Positions 15,920-24,045 of a DNA stretch of 44,153 nucleotides are shown here, piece by piece. This DNA comes from JADZGC01 sp964391595 (lineage in GTDB: Bacteria > Patescibacteriota > Saccharimonadia > CAILAD01 > GCA-016700035): assembly GCA_964391595.1 (NCBI GenBank), contig CAYMMM010000004.1, forward strand, positions 1 to 44,153, given 5' to 3'. The notes under the pieces were generated by a model. That model saw only the letters and a program-made list of their open reading frames with translations, was not told where the DNA came from and did no database searches. The position numbers and the translations under genes are program-made. The stretch's first letter is position 1, and each line of letters opens with the position of its first letter.

Positions 15920-18811
15920 CTACTGCTTCGTATTTTCAAGCGAGATTGTAAGCTCGGCCTCGCCCAACTTAGCTGTTGTCGTGAAGGCATAGTGAGCTGC
16001 ATCCTCTAAGCTCAGAGCCAGTGTCTCCGCCATAATCTCTTGCTCATATGCTTTGATCGCCTGCTGCATATTTGGGTCTTCGGTATGCAACGAGAGCACG
16101 ATGCGATTATCGACATCAAGACCAGCTTGTTTTCTAGCTTCTTGCACCTGGCGCATAATATCTCGAACCAACCCCTCTTGCAGTAAGTCTTCAGTAAGTG
16201 TCTTGTCTACTTCAACCGACACATCAGAGCCCTTGATTAAAGTAACCTTCTTCACATTCAGTTCTTCTGCAATGATATCTCTCAATGCAGGACTTAATGT
16301 AACGCCAGTAATCTTGACTTGCTGGAGTGGCTGGCGAACTTTTATCCCTGCTTTTGCGCGCTGAGATAGCCCTTCGGTCACTGCGTCACGCACTTGTGTC
16401 ATCGCCACCACGCTTTGCTCTCTTTCATCTACAGCTGATTGGCTGTTCTCTGTTTGTGGCCAATTACTCAAGTGAACTGAGTGAGGGGCGTCTGATACAT
16501 CCTGCATAATCGCTGTCCAAACTTCATCAGCAACAAACGGTGCCCACGGTGCCAGAACTTGAGCGGTCGTAGCGAGCACGAAGTGGAGTGTCTGATAGGC
16601 TGCTGTCTTATCCGTGTCATCACCTGACTTCCAGAAGCGGCGGCGACTACGGCGCACATACCAATTTGAGAGGTCGTCTAGGAATGCTGTAATCTCACGC
16701 ATCGCCCTTGGCGTATCATACTGCTCGATATACTCCTCTACTGCAAGGACAGTCTGATCCAGACGCGCTAATACCCAAACATCAAGGACGTGATCGGACG
16801 ATGGACGTGCAAGATATGCCTCAGGAGAATACCCATCTACGTCGGCATACATCTTGTAGAAACCGAGCACATTCTTAAAACGAGCGATGACATTTCGCTG
16901 TACTTCTGTGAGTGCCTGACTATCATATATCGCAGTCTCACCTGTGCCGAGTGCGCTGGCAAGCAGATAGTATCGTACTGCATCAGCACCCGCGGTGTTG
17001 AAAACTTCACTATTATCAGGATAATTGCCGAGACGCTTACTGAGTTTACGGCCATCGCTGCCGAGCAAGATGCCATGCGCAACTGCATTCTTGAAAGCAG
17101 GCTTTCCAAACAAAGCCACACTCATGACATGCAGCGTATAGAACCAGCCTCGGGTCTGACCAATGTATTCAGTAATGAAATCAGCCGGATGCCCAGATTC
17201 AAATGCTTCCTTATTCTCGAATGGATAATGCATTTGTGCAAAGGGCATACTTCCTGATTCAAACCAACAATCGAAAACATCTGGAATACGCGTGGCTATC
17301 TTGCCAGAATCGGTCCGTAACTGGACTCCATCAATATGCGGTCGATGGAGATCCGTTACCTTTGAGGGGTCAACCGCCCTATCTTTGATCTCTTGCAGAC
17401 TGCCAACAATAAGCACTTCCCCATCATCGGTCTTCCATACCGGCAGAGGCGCTCCCCAAAAACGATTACGGCTGATATTCCACTCTCGAGCATTTTCGAG
17501 CCATTTACCAAACGCACCATCTTTTACGTGGCTAGGAAACCAGTTTATTTCTTGATTGGCGGCAAGAAGTTGATCCTTGATCTTAGGCACATCAACAAAC
17601 CACGCACTCAGAGCACGATAGATGATTGGCACATCGGTGCGCCAACAGTGAGGATACTTGTGCAGAATAGTCTGGCTCGCAAAGAGTACGTGCTTCTTCT
17701 CCAGATCGGCGATAATCTCTCCGTTTGCATCAAATACTAGACGGCCAACATAATCCTTCACATCAGCTGTAAAGCGTCCCTCATCATCAACTGGGCTGAC
17801 AATTGGCACGCCTTCCCTTTTCCCTAGCCAATAATCATCTTCGCCATGGCCAGGCGCAATGTGCACGACGCCCGTACCTTCGCCTTCAGTAACGAAATCA
17901 CCAGCGACCACTCTAAAGCTGTTTTCTGAGCCAACAAAATATGGGAAAAGAGGCTCATACGACAGCCCGACAAGAGACGAGCCCGAGAAACGCCCTTGCT
18001 CGCTACCTGATTGCAGCTGGTCCTGATAGCGCTCGATTGCCTCTACTCCAAGAATTACAGTCTGGCCATCGAGTTTGAATTCTGCGTAGTCCATTTCCGG
18101 GTTAACAGCCAAAAGCAGGTTTGACGGCAATGTCCACGGTGTCGTGGTCCAGCCGAGCAGAAAGCGGCCATCGGCGAGCCTAAACTTCACCGTCGCGGTC
18201 AGGTCTTCACGGTCACGCATACTGTCATCCAACCGGGTCTCAGAATTACTGAGTGACGTCTGAGCGCCATAGCTATATGGGACAACCCTCTCCCCTTCGT
18301 AAATCAGGCCTTTCTCATGGAGCTGCTTAAAAGCCCATATGACCGACTCCATATAGTCTGTGTCCATGGTTCGATAGTCATGAGCAAAATCAACCCAACG
18401 GCCAACTCGTTCAACATACGTATGCCACTCGTCTGTAAACCGCAGGACCGAATCAGCGCAGTACTGCACAAACTTCTCTACACCATACTCTTGAATTGCT
18501 TTCTTGCCTGCTATTCCGAGTTCTTTTTCTGCTAAGAGCTCTGGGGGCAAGCCATGACAATCCCATCCAAATCGTCGTGGCGCGTATTTTCCTCTCATGG
18601 TTTGATAACGCATCATTGCGTCCTTGAGGGTTGAGGTCATCATGTGCCCTAGATGCGGTAGGCCATTGGCGAAGGGCGGACCATCGTAAAATACAAATGA
18701 CGGCTGTCCTTCGCGCTGGGCGACAGACTGCTCGAAGGTATGTTGCTTAGCCCACTGCTTGAGCTGCGCTTCTTCTGAGCGTGCAACTGGGCTATTTTCA
18801 GTTTGAGACAT
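15920..18811 (-). CDS. ileS: Isoleucyl-tRNA synthetase, type 2 (eukaryote-like)
   Basis: Charges tRNA-Ile and edits valine. The 963-residue class I synthetase has the HIGH-equivalent HLGH at 53-56 and the KMSKS-equivalent KLSKR at 589-593. The editing domain contains GWTTTPWTLPSN (about 220-231) and GTGVVHIAPGHGEDD. FVFYDGPPFANGLPHLGH, FGWDCHGLP and YRTMDTDYMESVIWAFKQL match the IleS2 type shared with eukaryotes, Actinobacteria and mupirocin-resistance genes, not the E. coli type. Low mupirocin sensitivity would be expected. The ATG follows the -10 TATAAT by six bases, so its mRNA is predicted to be leaderless; rodA follows in the same unit. Confidence 0.97.
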   Translation of the reverse strand: MSQTENSPVARSEEAQLKQWAKQHTFEQSVAQREGQPSFVFYDGPPFANGLPHLGHMMTSTLKDAMMRYQTMRGKYAPRRFGWDCHGLPPELLAEKELGIAGKKAIQEYGVEKFVQYCADSVLRFTDEWHTYVERVGRWVDFAHDYRTMDTDYMESVIWAFKQLHEKGLIYEGERVVPYSYGAQTSLSNSETRLDDSMRDREDLTATVKFRLADGRFLLGWTTTPWTLPSNLLLAVNPEMDYAEFKLDGQTVILGVEAIERYQDQLQSGSEQGRFSGSSLVGLSYEPLFPYFVGSENSFRVVAGDFVTEGEGTGVVHIAPGHGEDDYWLGKREGVPIVSPVDDEGRFTADVKDYVGRLVFDANGEIIADLEKKHVLFASQTILHKYPHCWRTDVPIIYRALSAWFVDVPKIKDQLLAANQEINWFPSHVKDGAFGKWLENAREWNISRNRFWGAPLPVWKTDDGEVLIVGSLQEIKDRAVDPSKVTDLHRPHIDGVQLRTDSGKIATRIPDVFDCWFESGSMPFAQMHYPFENKEAFESGHPADFITEYIGQTRGWFYTLHVMSVALFGKPAFKNAVAHGILLGSDGRKLSKRLGNYPDNSEVFNTAGADAVRYYLLASALGTGETAIYDSQALTEVQRNVIARFKNVLGFYKMYADVDGYSPEAYLARPSSDHVLDVWVLARLDQTVLAVEEYIEQYDTPRAMREITAFLDDLSNWYVRRSRRRFWKSGDDTDKTAAYQTLHFVLATTAQVLAPWAPFVADEVWTAIMQDVSDAPHSVHLSNWPQTENSQSAVDEREQSVVAMTQVRDAVTEGLSQRAKAGIKVRQPLQQVKITGVTLSPALRDIIAEELNVKKVTLIKGSDVSVEVDKTLTEDLLQEGLVRDIMRQVQEARKQAGLDVDNRIVLSLHTEDPNMQQAIKAYEQEIMAETLALSLEDAAHYAFTTTAKLGEAELTISLENTKQ

Positions 18812-18817
18812 GCTAGT

Positions 18818-18823
18818 ATTATA
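18818..18823 (-). promoter_or_regulatory. ileS leaderless -10 element
   Basis: A consensus TATAAT on the minus strand lies six bases before the ileS ATG. No Shine-Dalgarno fits in the gap. The -35 region is poor (TGGTTT at 17-bp spacing). Confidence 0.65.
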
Positions 18824-18852
18824 CGGTTTATTTACGGGAAAAACCAGATATC

Positions 18853-19113
18853 TCAGGAATGATACGCCGCGCTGATAATCTCAAATTCTGGCCGTTCTCC
18901 CTCCCACATACCTACGACACTACCGTCATCGCGTGTTACAAGAAGTGCTGGGATCTGCATGATGCCATACAGCTCAACAAGAGCAACACCATCTCTCGAA
19001 ATAGCACTCATCTTTCGGATTTCGCCGATCTCCTTTTCGATACGAGTAAGAAATGCTTCAAACTCGCGATTTTCGAGGTATGTCTGTGGTCGCCCAACGA
19101 CAATAAGCTTCAT
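18853..19113 (-). CDS. Thioredoxin-fold protein without a CxxC motif
   Basis: An 86-residue protein. It starts with a beta strand (MKLIVVG), then has a long amphipathic helix (residues about 13-33). The end, VELYGIMQIPALLVTRDDGSVV, has the cis-proline before a strand and a beta-hairpin as in thioredoxins and glutaredoxins. There are no cysteines at all, so it cannot do dithiol chemistry. It may be a thioredoxin-fold binding or chaperone protein; the fold call rests on pattern reading alone. It has its own predicted leaderless promoter, between nrdR and ileS. Confidence 0.7.
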   Translation of the reverse strand: MKLIVVGRPQTYLENREFEAFLTRIEKEIGEIRKMSAISRDGVALVELYGIMQIPALLVTRDDGSVVGMWEGERPEFEIISAAYHS

Positions 19114-19119
19114 ATTGTT

Positions 19120-19149
19120 AGTATAGGCTTTTGGTGTGCAAAATGTAAA
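19120..19149 (-). promoter_or_regulatory. Leaderless promoter of the Cys-less thioredoxin-fold gene
   Basis: On the minus strand the -35 is TTTACA (19144-19149) and the -10 is TATACT (19120-19125), with an 18-bp spacer. AACAAT is the only sequence between the -10 and the ATG. Confidence 0.72.
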
Positions 19150-19186
19150 AAGCAGCCTCGCAGAAAATATGTTTTGGCGTGTCGTA

Positions 19187-19669
19187 TTACTTATGCTTTC
19201 TAGGCTGTGGCGCGCTACCGCTCGCTCGGAGCTGAGCTATATGGTCTCTAAAGCTCTCAGCGCTTGTAAAGCTTCGATATACACTGGCAAAACGCACATA
19301 GGCAACCTCGTCTAGCTTAGCTAATGCCTGCATCGTCAGCTCGCCTATCTCAGCGCTTGAAAGCTCAGACTCTCCTCGAGCATAAACCTCGCGCTCAAGT
19401 GTACTCACAACCTCCTCAATCTTGTCGGCTGAGATCGGCCTCTTTTCTGCCGCTCGATAAATCCCACGGGACAGCTTTTCTCGGTCAAACTGTTCGCGCT
19501 CCCCAGATTTTTTTACCACCAAGAGGCGCGGTACTTCTACTCGCTCATAGGAAGTAAAGCGATTACCACAATGGTTGCATAGGCGGCGGCGGCGAATGGC
19601 ACGACCATCATCGATCTCACGTGATTCCAAAACCCTCGTATCGGGCTGCTGGCACTGCGTGCAACGCAC
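19187..19669 (-). CDS. nrdR: Transcriptional repressor NrdR
   Basis: NrdR senses ATP/dATP and represses ribonucleotide reductase genes. The 160-residue protein has the N-terminal zinc ribbon (C3-C6 and C31-C34 in LCNHCGNRFTSYER) and then an ATP-cone from about residue 49 (LLVVKKSGEREQFDREKLSRGI). The length matches the family. It lies 12 bases after the ftsZ stop and is probably co-transcribed with it, which links division and dNTP supply. No ribonucleotide reductase gene and no clear NrdR-box pair is in the window. Confidence 0.96.
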   Translation of the reverse strand: MRCTQCQQPDTRVLESREIDDGRAIRRRRLCNHCGNRFTSYERVEVPRLLVVKKSGEREQFDREKLSRGIYRAAEKRPISADKIEEVVSTLEREVYARGESELSSAEIGELTMQALAKLDEVAYVRFASVYRSFTSAESFRDHIAQLRASGSAPQPRKHK

Positions 19670-19681
19670 TAATAGAAGCCC

Positions 19682-21184
19682 CTACTTACTATCCGAAGAG
19701 TCATCTTCAACGATCGACCGCTCAACATTGTGCCCCTTACGCAGGAAGGCTGGCTTATCGAGATCGTCCTCTTCATCTCGCTCAAAGCGTGATGATAATG
19801 TCTCGACAATAGGTTTGTCTTGTACACGTACTGGCTCGGGCTCGGGCTCATCTGCCTCGATAATCCCCTGAAAATCAGGCTCGTCATGCAACGTATCGTC
19901 TTCAAAGCGCAGCACTTCCTCTTCATGATCAGGTGCTATGAGTGGCTTCACATCATGCATTGCATCTTCGCGTACACGCGGCCCCGTTGCGATCAGCTCA
20001 TCTGAATCATCCTGTGTACCCTGCACGCTGTCTGCAGTAGGTTCTTGAATACCCTGAAATTCATAGGCTGCCTTAGGAGCCTCCCGAGAGTCACGTACCG
20101 GCTCCTGCCCACCATTCGACTGGTCAAACTGATTCGCTTGACCGGTACGATGCTCTTCTTCAAGTTCTCCGATTGAGCGGCTAAAGAGCTGGCTTGTACC
20201 AGAGAAGTTTGCTTGGTTCGTCGTCGCGCGGCCATCTTCAAACCCGGTAGCTACCAGCGTGACTTTTATCTCATTATTTGAGTTTTCATCCATCACCATA
20301 CCCCAGATGATATTCGCCTCTGGGTCAACCGAATCATGTACCAGCTTGGCAGCCTCCTCAATCTCGTGCATACCCATATCACGCCCACCAGTGAAGTTGA
20401 TCAAAACACCCTTCGCGCCCTGGATCGAAACCTCGAGTAATGGACTATCTATTGCCTGCTTAACTGCTTCAACCGCTCGGTTATCACCACTGCCGAGACC
20501 AATACCCATCAACGCAGAGCCAGCATCACGCATAATTGATTCGACATCTGCAAAATCCAAATTTACCAGACCATTCACAGTGATCAGATCAGAGATACCC
20601 TGTACACCTTGACGCAAGATATCATCTACCGTCGCAAATGCATCGAGCAACGAAGTCTTGCGATCGATAATCTGAAGGATACGGTCGTTCGGGATCACAA
20701 TAAGTGTATCCACTTTTTCCTTGAGCGCTGCGATGCCCTCTTCTGCCATCTTGCGGCGTCGATCGCCCTCAAATTTGAAAGGCCGCGTCACAATCCCAAC
20801 GGTCAATGCACCACAGTCCTTTGCAATCTGAGCAATGACCGGGGCTGCACCCGTTCCAGTACCTCCGCCTTCACCAGTGGTAATGAATACCATTTCACTA
20901 TTCTTCAGAGCAGTATAGATCTCTTGCTCGCTCTCTTCAGCAGCCTGCTTCCCGATCTCGGGATTAGCTCCTGCACCAAGTCCACGAGTCGTTTCTTTGC
21001 CTATATGGATCTTGCGATGTGCCTGACTATAATGCAGTGCTTGGGCATCGGTATTGATCGCAATAAACTCAATGCCACGCATTTTCGACTGAACCATGCG
21101 ATTGAGTGAATTTCCGCCGCCACCTCCGACACCAACCACACGGATACGCGCAAACGCTTCAATATCTGGTAATACTTCAGCCAT
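19682..21184 (-). CDS. ftsZ: Cell division protein FtsZ with long linker
   Basis: The tubulin-like GTPase that forms the division ring. Numbering from the ATG at 21184 (500 residues), the GTP-binding signature GGGTGTGAAP is at 106-115 and the catalytic T7 loop is NLDFADVESIM. The globular part ends near residue 320. A long, strongly acidic, low-complexity linker of about 150 residues follows. Close to the end is DKPAFLRK, matching the conserved peptide that binds FtsA, followed by about 20 more residues. This start is chosen over one 33 bases upstream because AGGGGAGAGG lies just before it. The leader carries stable hairpins. Confidence 0.97.
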   Translation of the reverse strand: MAEVLPDIEAFARIRVVGVGGGGGNSLNRMVQSKMRGIEFIAINTDAQALHYSQAHRKIHIGKETTRGLGAGANPEIGKQAAEESEQEIYTALKNSEMVFITTGEGGGTGTGAAPVIAQIAKDCGALTVGIVTRPFKFEGDRRRKMAEEGIAALKEKVDTLIVIPNDRILQIIDRKTSLLDAFATVDDILRQGVQGISDLITVNGLVNLDFADVESIMRDAGSALMGIGLGSGDNRAVEAVKQAIDSPLLEVSIQGAKGVLINFTGGRDMGMHEIEEAAKLVHDSVDPEANIIWGMVMDENSNNEIKVTLVATGFEDGRATTNQANFSGTSQLFSRSIGELEEEHRTGQANQFDQSNGGQEPVRDSREAPKAAYEFQGIQEPTADSVQGTQDDSDELIATGPRVREDAMHDVKPLIAPDHEEEVLRFEDDTLHDEPDFQGIIEADEPEPEPVRVQDKPIVETLSSRFERDEEDDLDKPAFLRKGHNVERSIVEDDSSDSK

Positions 21185-21224
21185 TAGTACCCTCTCCCCT
21201 TCGTTATCTGTCCCCATACAAAGT

Positions 21225-21248
21225 CGTCACGAGCCCACACTCGTGACG
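21225..21248 (-). promoter_or_regulatory. Leader hairpin upstream of ftsZ
   Basis: CGTCACGAG/CTCGTGACG is a perfect 9-bp stem with a 6-base loop, about 40 bases before the ftsZ ATG and inside the predicted leader. It has no U tract, so a terminator is unlikely. Confidence 0.6.
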
Positions 21249-21254
21249 CTTGCG

Positions 21255-21273
21255 ATATGTGCAACACACATAT
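21255..21273 (-). promoter_or_regulatory. Second leader hairpin upstream of ftsZ
   Basis: ATATGTG/CACATAT is a 7-bp stem with a 5-base loop, just 5' of the stronger hairpin in the ftsZ mRNA. Confidence 0.5.
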
Positions 21274-21280
21274 ACTACTC

Positions 21281-21305
21281 AAAACATTTGTAGTATAAAT
21301 GTTTT
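21281..21305. repeat. Operator-like inverted repeat over the ftsZ -10
   Basis: Perfect 9-bp arms AAAACATTT (21281-21289) and AAATGTTTT (21297-21305) surround a 7-bp centre. The repeat covers the TATACT -10 element of the ftsZ promoter. Confidence 0.65.
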
Positions 21306-21321
21306 CCACGATTCGAGTCAA
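21292..21321 (-). promoter_or_regulatory. ftsZ promoter
   Basis: On the minus strand the -35 is TTGACT (21316-21321) and the -10 is TATACT (21292-21297), with an 18-bp spacer. The leader is about 100 bases long. Confidence 0.72.
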
Positions 21322-21368
21322 ATATTGATTCATTCTGATAAGCCAATTATTTAGAGCAGTTTTTTTAT

Positions 21369-21392
21369 ACACCGCCTGAGTAATTGCGGTGT
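21369..21392. other. Hairpin in the ftsA-ftsZ gap
   Basis: ACACCGC/GCGGTGT is a 7-bp stem with a 10-base loop, 8 bases beyond the ftsA stop. On the minus strand it is followed by an A tract rather than a T tract, so it is not a standard terminator. It could stabilise the 3' end of the ftsA mRNA. Confidence 0.45.
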
Positions 21393-21400
21393 GCGAAAAC

Positions 21401-22639
21401 CTATCCACGATTGAGGAATCCTTGAAAAAGACTTTGTGCCTTCCCGAAAAGCTGGCCGATACGATCATTGATCGATTTACCAGTCTGAGGTCGGTCCAGA
21501 TCTTCTAGCATGAGCCCAACAGGAGCGCTGAACCCGGGATCCTTGACCTTATCAATAATCCCCGTAATACCGTGAGGCTCACCAATAGTAGCCGGTATTC
21601 CTACTTCTGTCTCTAGATATTTTGCAAGCCCCTCTAATTTCGCGCCACCGCCTGTCAGTACGAGCCCGTTTGAGAGCAGCCGTTCTTTGCCAGATCGAAC
21701 AATCTCAGTCTTTATAAGCTCACATAGCTCATCGAGACGAGATGAGACAATCATGTCGAGCTCACGCTGTAGTAATGTGCCCTTCGCACCTATCTTACTT
21801 AAGTCCAGCTTGGTCGCATCTTTACTATTTGGCTTACGTGCAGCCGCGAAGGTGAGCTTCATTTTCTCGGCTATATCAATAGTTGTGCGCAGCCCATAGA
21901 CGATATCCTTCGTAATATGATTTGATCCAACTGGCAGTATGCTCGAGAAAACAACCTTCCCTTCTTCATATATGGCGATGCCGGTTGTCTCCGCGCCGAT
22001 ATTTATCAACGCTACGCCAAGTTCTTTTTGGCGCTTCGTCAATACCGCCCTGGCAGCCGCTAAAGGTACGATCACATGAGCATTCACTGTTATACCAGCG
22101 CGATGAATTGCATCATCAAGGTTTTTCATTGCTGGTATTGAGGCTGTCAGCACATGAGTATCTATCTCTAGCCGGACCCCACTCATGCCAAATGGGTCCT
22201 GAATGTTGCTCTGACCATCCACAATATAGTGCCTGGGGATGACTCGGAGAATCTCTCGATTGGTTTCCAGGGATAATGCTGCTGCTGCCTCTTCTGCACG
22301 GGACATATCCTCTTGGCTGATCTGTTTGTCAGCACGGCTCACTGCGATGACACCGCGTGAGTTCAGGCTCTGTATATGACTACCATCAACAGAAACAGTC
22401 ACTCTCTCGATTACCACGCCACTCATCCGCTCGGCTTCTTCAAGCGCAGATGTAATGGCAGTGACGGTCTCCTCGAGATCAACCACCACACCCCTCCGTA
22501 GTCCAGTTGTAGCTGCTACACCTATGCCAACTACTGATACGCTTGGGCTATCCGGCTGAGCGACACCGACAAGACAAACCACTCTACTGGTTCCGATGTC
22601 GAGGCCTACAGCTGTGATCTCACCCTTGTTTGTTGCCAT
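21401..22639 (-). CDS. ftsA: Cell division protein FtsA
   Basis: An actin-like ATPase of 412 residues that tethers FtsZ to the membrane. It begins AVGLDIGTSRVVCLVG (phosphate 1 loop). The second phosphate loop is INIGAETTGIAIYEEGKVVFSS, and the adenosine motif is LVLTGGGAKLEGL. The SHS2 (1C) subdomain lies at about 85-165. The last residues, LFGKAQSLFQGFLNRG, form the amphipathic membrane-targeting helix. AAGGGGTGAG is the ribosome site. ftsZ follows after 216 bp but has its own promoter, so the two can be controlled separately. Confidence 0.97.
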   Translation of the reverse strand: MATNKGEITAVGLDIGTSRVVCLVGVAQPDSPSVSVVGIGVAATTGLRRGVVVDLEETVTAITSALEEAERMSGVVIERVTVSVDGSHIQSLNSRGVIAVSRADKQISQEDMSRAEEAAAALSLETNREILRVIPRHYIVDGQSNIQDPFGMSGVRLEIDTHVLTASIPAMKNLDDAIHRAGITVNAHVIVPLAAARAVLTKRQKELGVALINIGAETTGIAIYEEGKVVFSSILPVGSNHITKDIVYGLRTTIDIAEKMKLTFAAARKPNSKDATKLDLSKIGAKGTLLQRELDMIVSSRLDELCELIKTEIVRSGKERLLSNGLVLTGGGAKLEGLAKYLETEVGIPATIGEPHGITGIIDKVKDPGFSAPVGLMLEDLDRPQTGKSINDRIGQLFGKAQSLFQGFLNRG

Positions 22640-22672
22640 GTATACTCACCCCTTAACTAAAAATGCTATTGG

Positions 22673-22709
22673 ATACAAAAATTGTATACCCGCCGGGCCA
22701 ATAGTGCAA
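22673..22709 (-). promoter_or_regulatory. ftsA promoter with inverted repeat at the -10
   Basis: On the minus strand the -35 is TTGCAC (22704-22709) and the -10 is TACAAT (22681-22686), with a 17-bp spacer. The inverted repeat ATACAA/TTGTAT (22673-22687, 3-bp centre) overlaps the -10. The leader is about 35 bases with AAGGGGTGAG. Confidence 0.68.
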
Positions 22710-22747
22710 ATATTGTATGCACGATATAATATGAATAATTTTGTTAT

Positions 22748-23497
22748 TCAAACTTGAGTAAGTATTTCGCAGCCAGTATCAGTCACCAGAACTGTATGCT
22801 CGAATTGCGCTGCTAATGCACCTGATTTTGTACTCCAAGTCCAACCATTATCCTCGAGATACATTTCATGTCCTACTAAGCATACATTTGGCTCGATCGC
22901 AACGGTCATACCACTTCGTAATGCTTCTCCGGTCCCAGCCGTACCAAAATTTGCGATGTACGGGTCTTCGTGTACGTTGTGGCCGACCCCGTGTCCACCG
23001 AGCTCGTAGACGACTGCGAGTTGATATGCTTCTAGCGTGGATTCGATTGCAGCACCAATATCACCGACTCGCACGCCATCCTTAACCTTAGCTATACCAG
23101 CATCGAGTGCCTTCTTCGTACCTTTGATCAACCGCTGCTGCTCTTCAGTAGCCTTTCCAACCACAAAGGCGATGCCCGCATCGGTAATCATGCCTTCACA
23201 GGTAACACCAAAATCAAGATGAACAAGATCTCCATCTTGAATGATGTAGTCATTGGGGATACCATGTGCGATTTCGTGATTAACGGACACACAAATCGCC
23301 GCAGGAAATCCCTGGTACCCCAAAAAAGCAGCCTGCATGCCATGCTTTGTCAGCTCAGCACGAGCTAGGCGGTCATATTCACGCGTAGGCATCCCTGGCT
23401 TTGAGGCTTCTTTAAGGATCTGCAGGGTCTGCGCAAGCACCTTCCCGCCCCGACGCATCGCAGCCACTTCATCTGCCGTTTTGATCTGCGTTCTCAT
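22748..23497 (-). CDS. map: Methionine aminopeptidase type I
   Basis: Removes the N-terminal methionine after deformylation. The 249-residue protein is a pita-bread metallohydrolase with the dimetal ligands in place: two Asp in HLDFGVTCEGMITDAG, His in GGHGVGHNVHEDP, Glu in VAIEPNV, and Glu in QFEHTVLV. It lacks the N-terminal extension of types Ib and Ic. Its start overlaps the adk stop (ATGA). The adk-map order is a remnant of the ribosomal spc operon, although secY and the ribosomal genes are not here. def and fmt, which act before it, are also in this window. Confidence 0.97.
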   Translation of the reverse strand: MRTQIKTADEVAAMRRGGKVLAQTLQILKEASKPGMPTREYDRLARAELTKHGMQAAFLGYQGFPAAICVSVNHEIAHGIPNDYIIQDGDLVHLDFGVTCEGMITDAGIAFVVGKATEEQQRLIKGTKKALDAGIAKVKDGVRVGDIGAAIESTLEAYQLAVVYELGGHGVGHNVHEDPYIANFGTAGTGEALRSGMTVAIEPNVCLVGHEMYLEDNGWTWSTKSGALAAQFEHTVLVTDTGCEILTQV

Positions 23498-24045
23498 ATG
23501 CGCCCTTCTTTCTCCAGGGTTTGCACAATTTGATGATGGATTTGCGCAACAGCACCTTCGCCGCTTACAGCAAATACCGGCATAATCTCTTTCAGTGCAT
23601 CTAGAGCGGGTACAATATCGTTGCGATAAATCTCAAGTCGATGTTCGAAAGCGGCCACCTCATCGTCAGATCGCTTACGCTCCCCGGCACGCCTGCGCAA
23701 CTCTGCTTCCGCGACCTCTAAGCGTATTCCAAATGCAGAAACGCCCGCAAAGTGCTCTTTAAGAAATGTCCCTAGCCATGTGACCTGGGGTAGATGTCGC
23801 GGTGCGCCATCAATAATCAGAGTCTGATTACGGTGCATGAGCATTTCTCGACCGATTATCGCATCAACATGCGTGTCGTCCGCCAAATCCCCACGCTCAA
23901 GCTGTGCCGCCAGGTGCGCATCATGTGCAGCTTCGGCGCGCAAAAGTGCTCCGGGACTAATTACATACCCTTCAAAACGCTCAGCGAGAAGCTCCGCCTG
24001 AGTGTCTTTGCCGCTGGCCGGAGGACCTGCAATTACGATGATCAT
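23494..24045 (-). CDS. adk: Adenylate kinase, short-LID type
   Basis: Balances ATP, ADP and AMP. Numbering from the ATG at 24045 (182 residues), the P-loop is GPPASGKDT and the family motif DGFPR reads DGAPRHLPQ. The LID is short (ERKRSDDEVAAFEHRLEIY), like AK1, without the zinc-finger insertion of many bacterial enzymes. The start is chosen because it forms an ATGA overlap with dgkA and places the P-loop near residue 6; an upstream in-frame ATG would add 13 residues inside dgkA. The altered DGAPR motif leaves some doubt on the exact nucleotide used. Confidence 0.9.
   Translation of the reverse strand: MIIVIAGPPASGKDTQAELLAERFEGYVISPGALLRAEAAHDAHLAAQLERGDLADDTHVDAIIGREMLMHRNQTLIIDGAPRHLPQVTWLGTFLKEHFAGVSAFGIRLEVAEAELRRRAGERKRSDDEVAAFEHRLEIYRNDIVPALDALKEIMPVFAVSGEGAVAQIHHQIVQTLEKEGRI

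Noticed and set aside
22732..22750. TGAATAA/TTATTCA hairpin at the map stop as a terminator
   Set aside because: Seven A-T-rich pairs give little stability; it overlaps the stop codon. Left as unproven.
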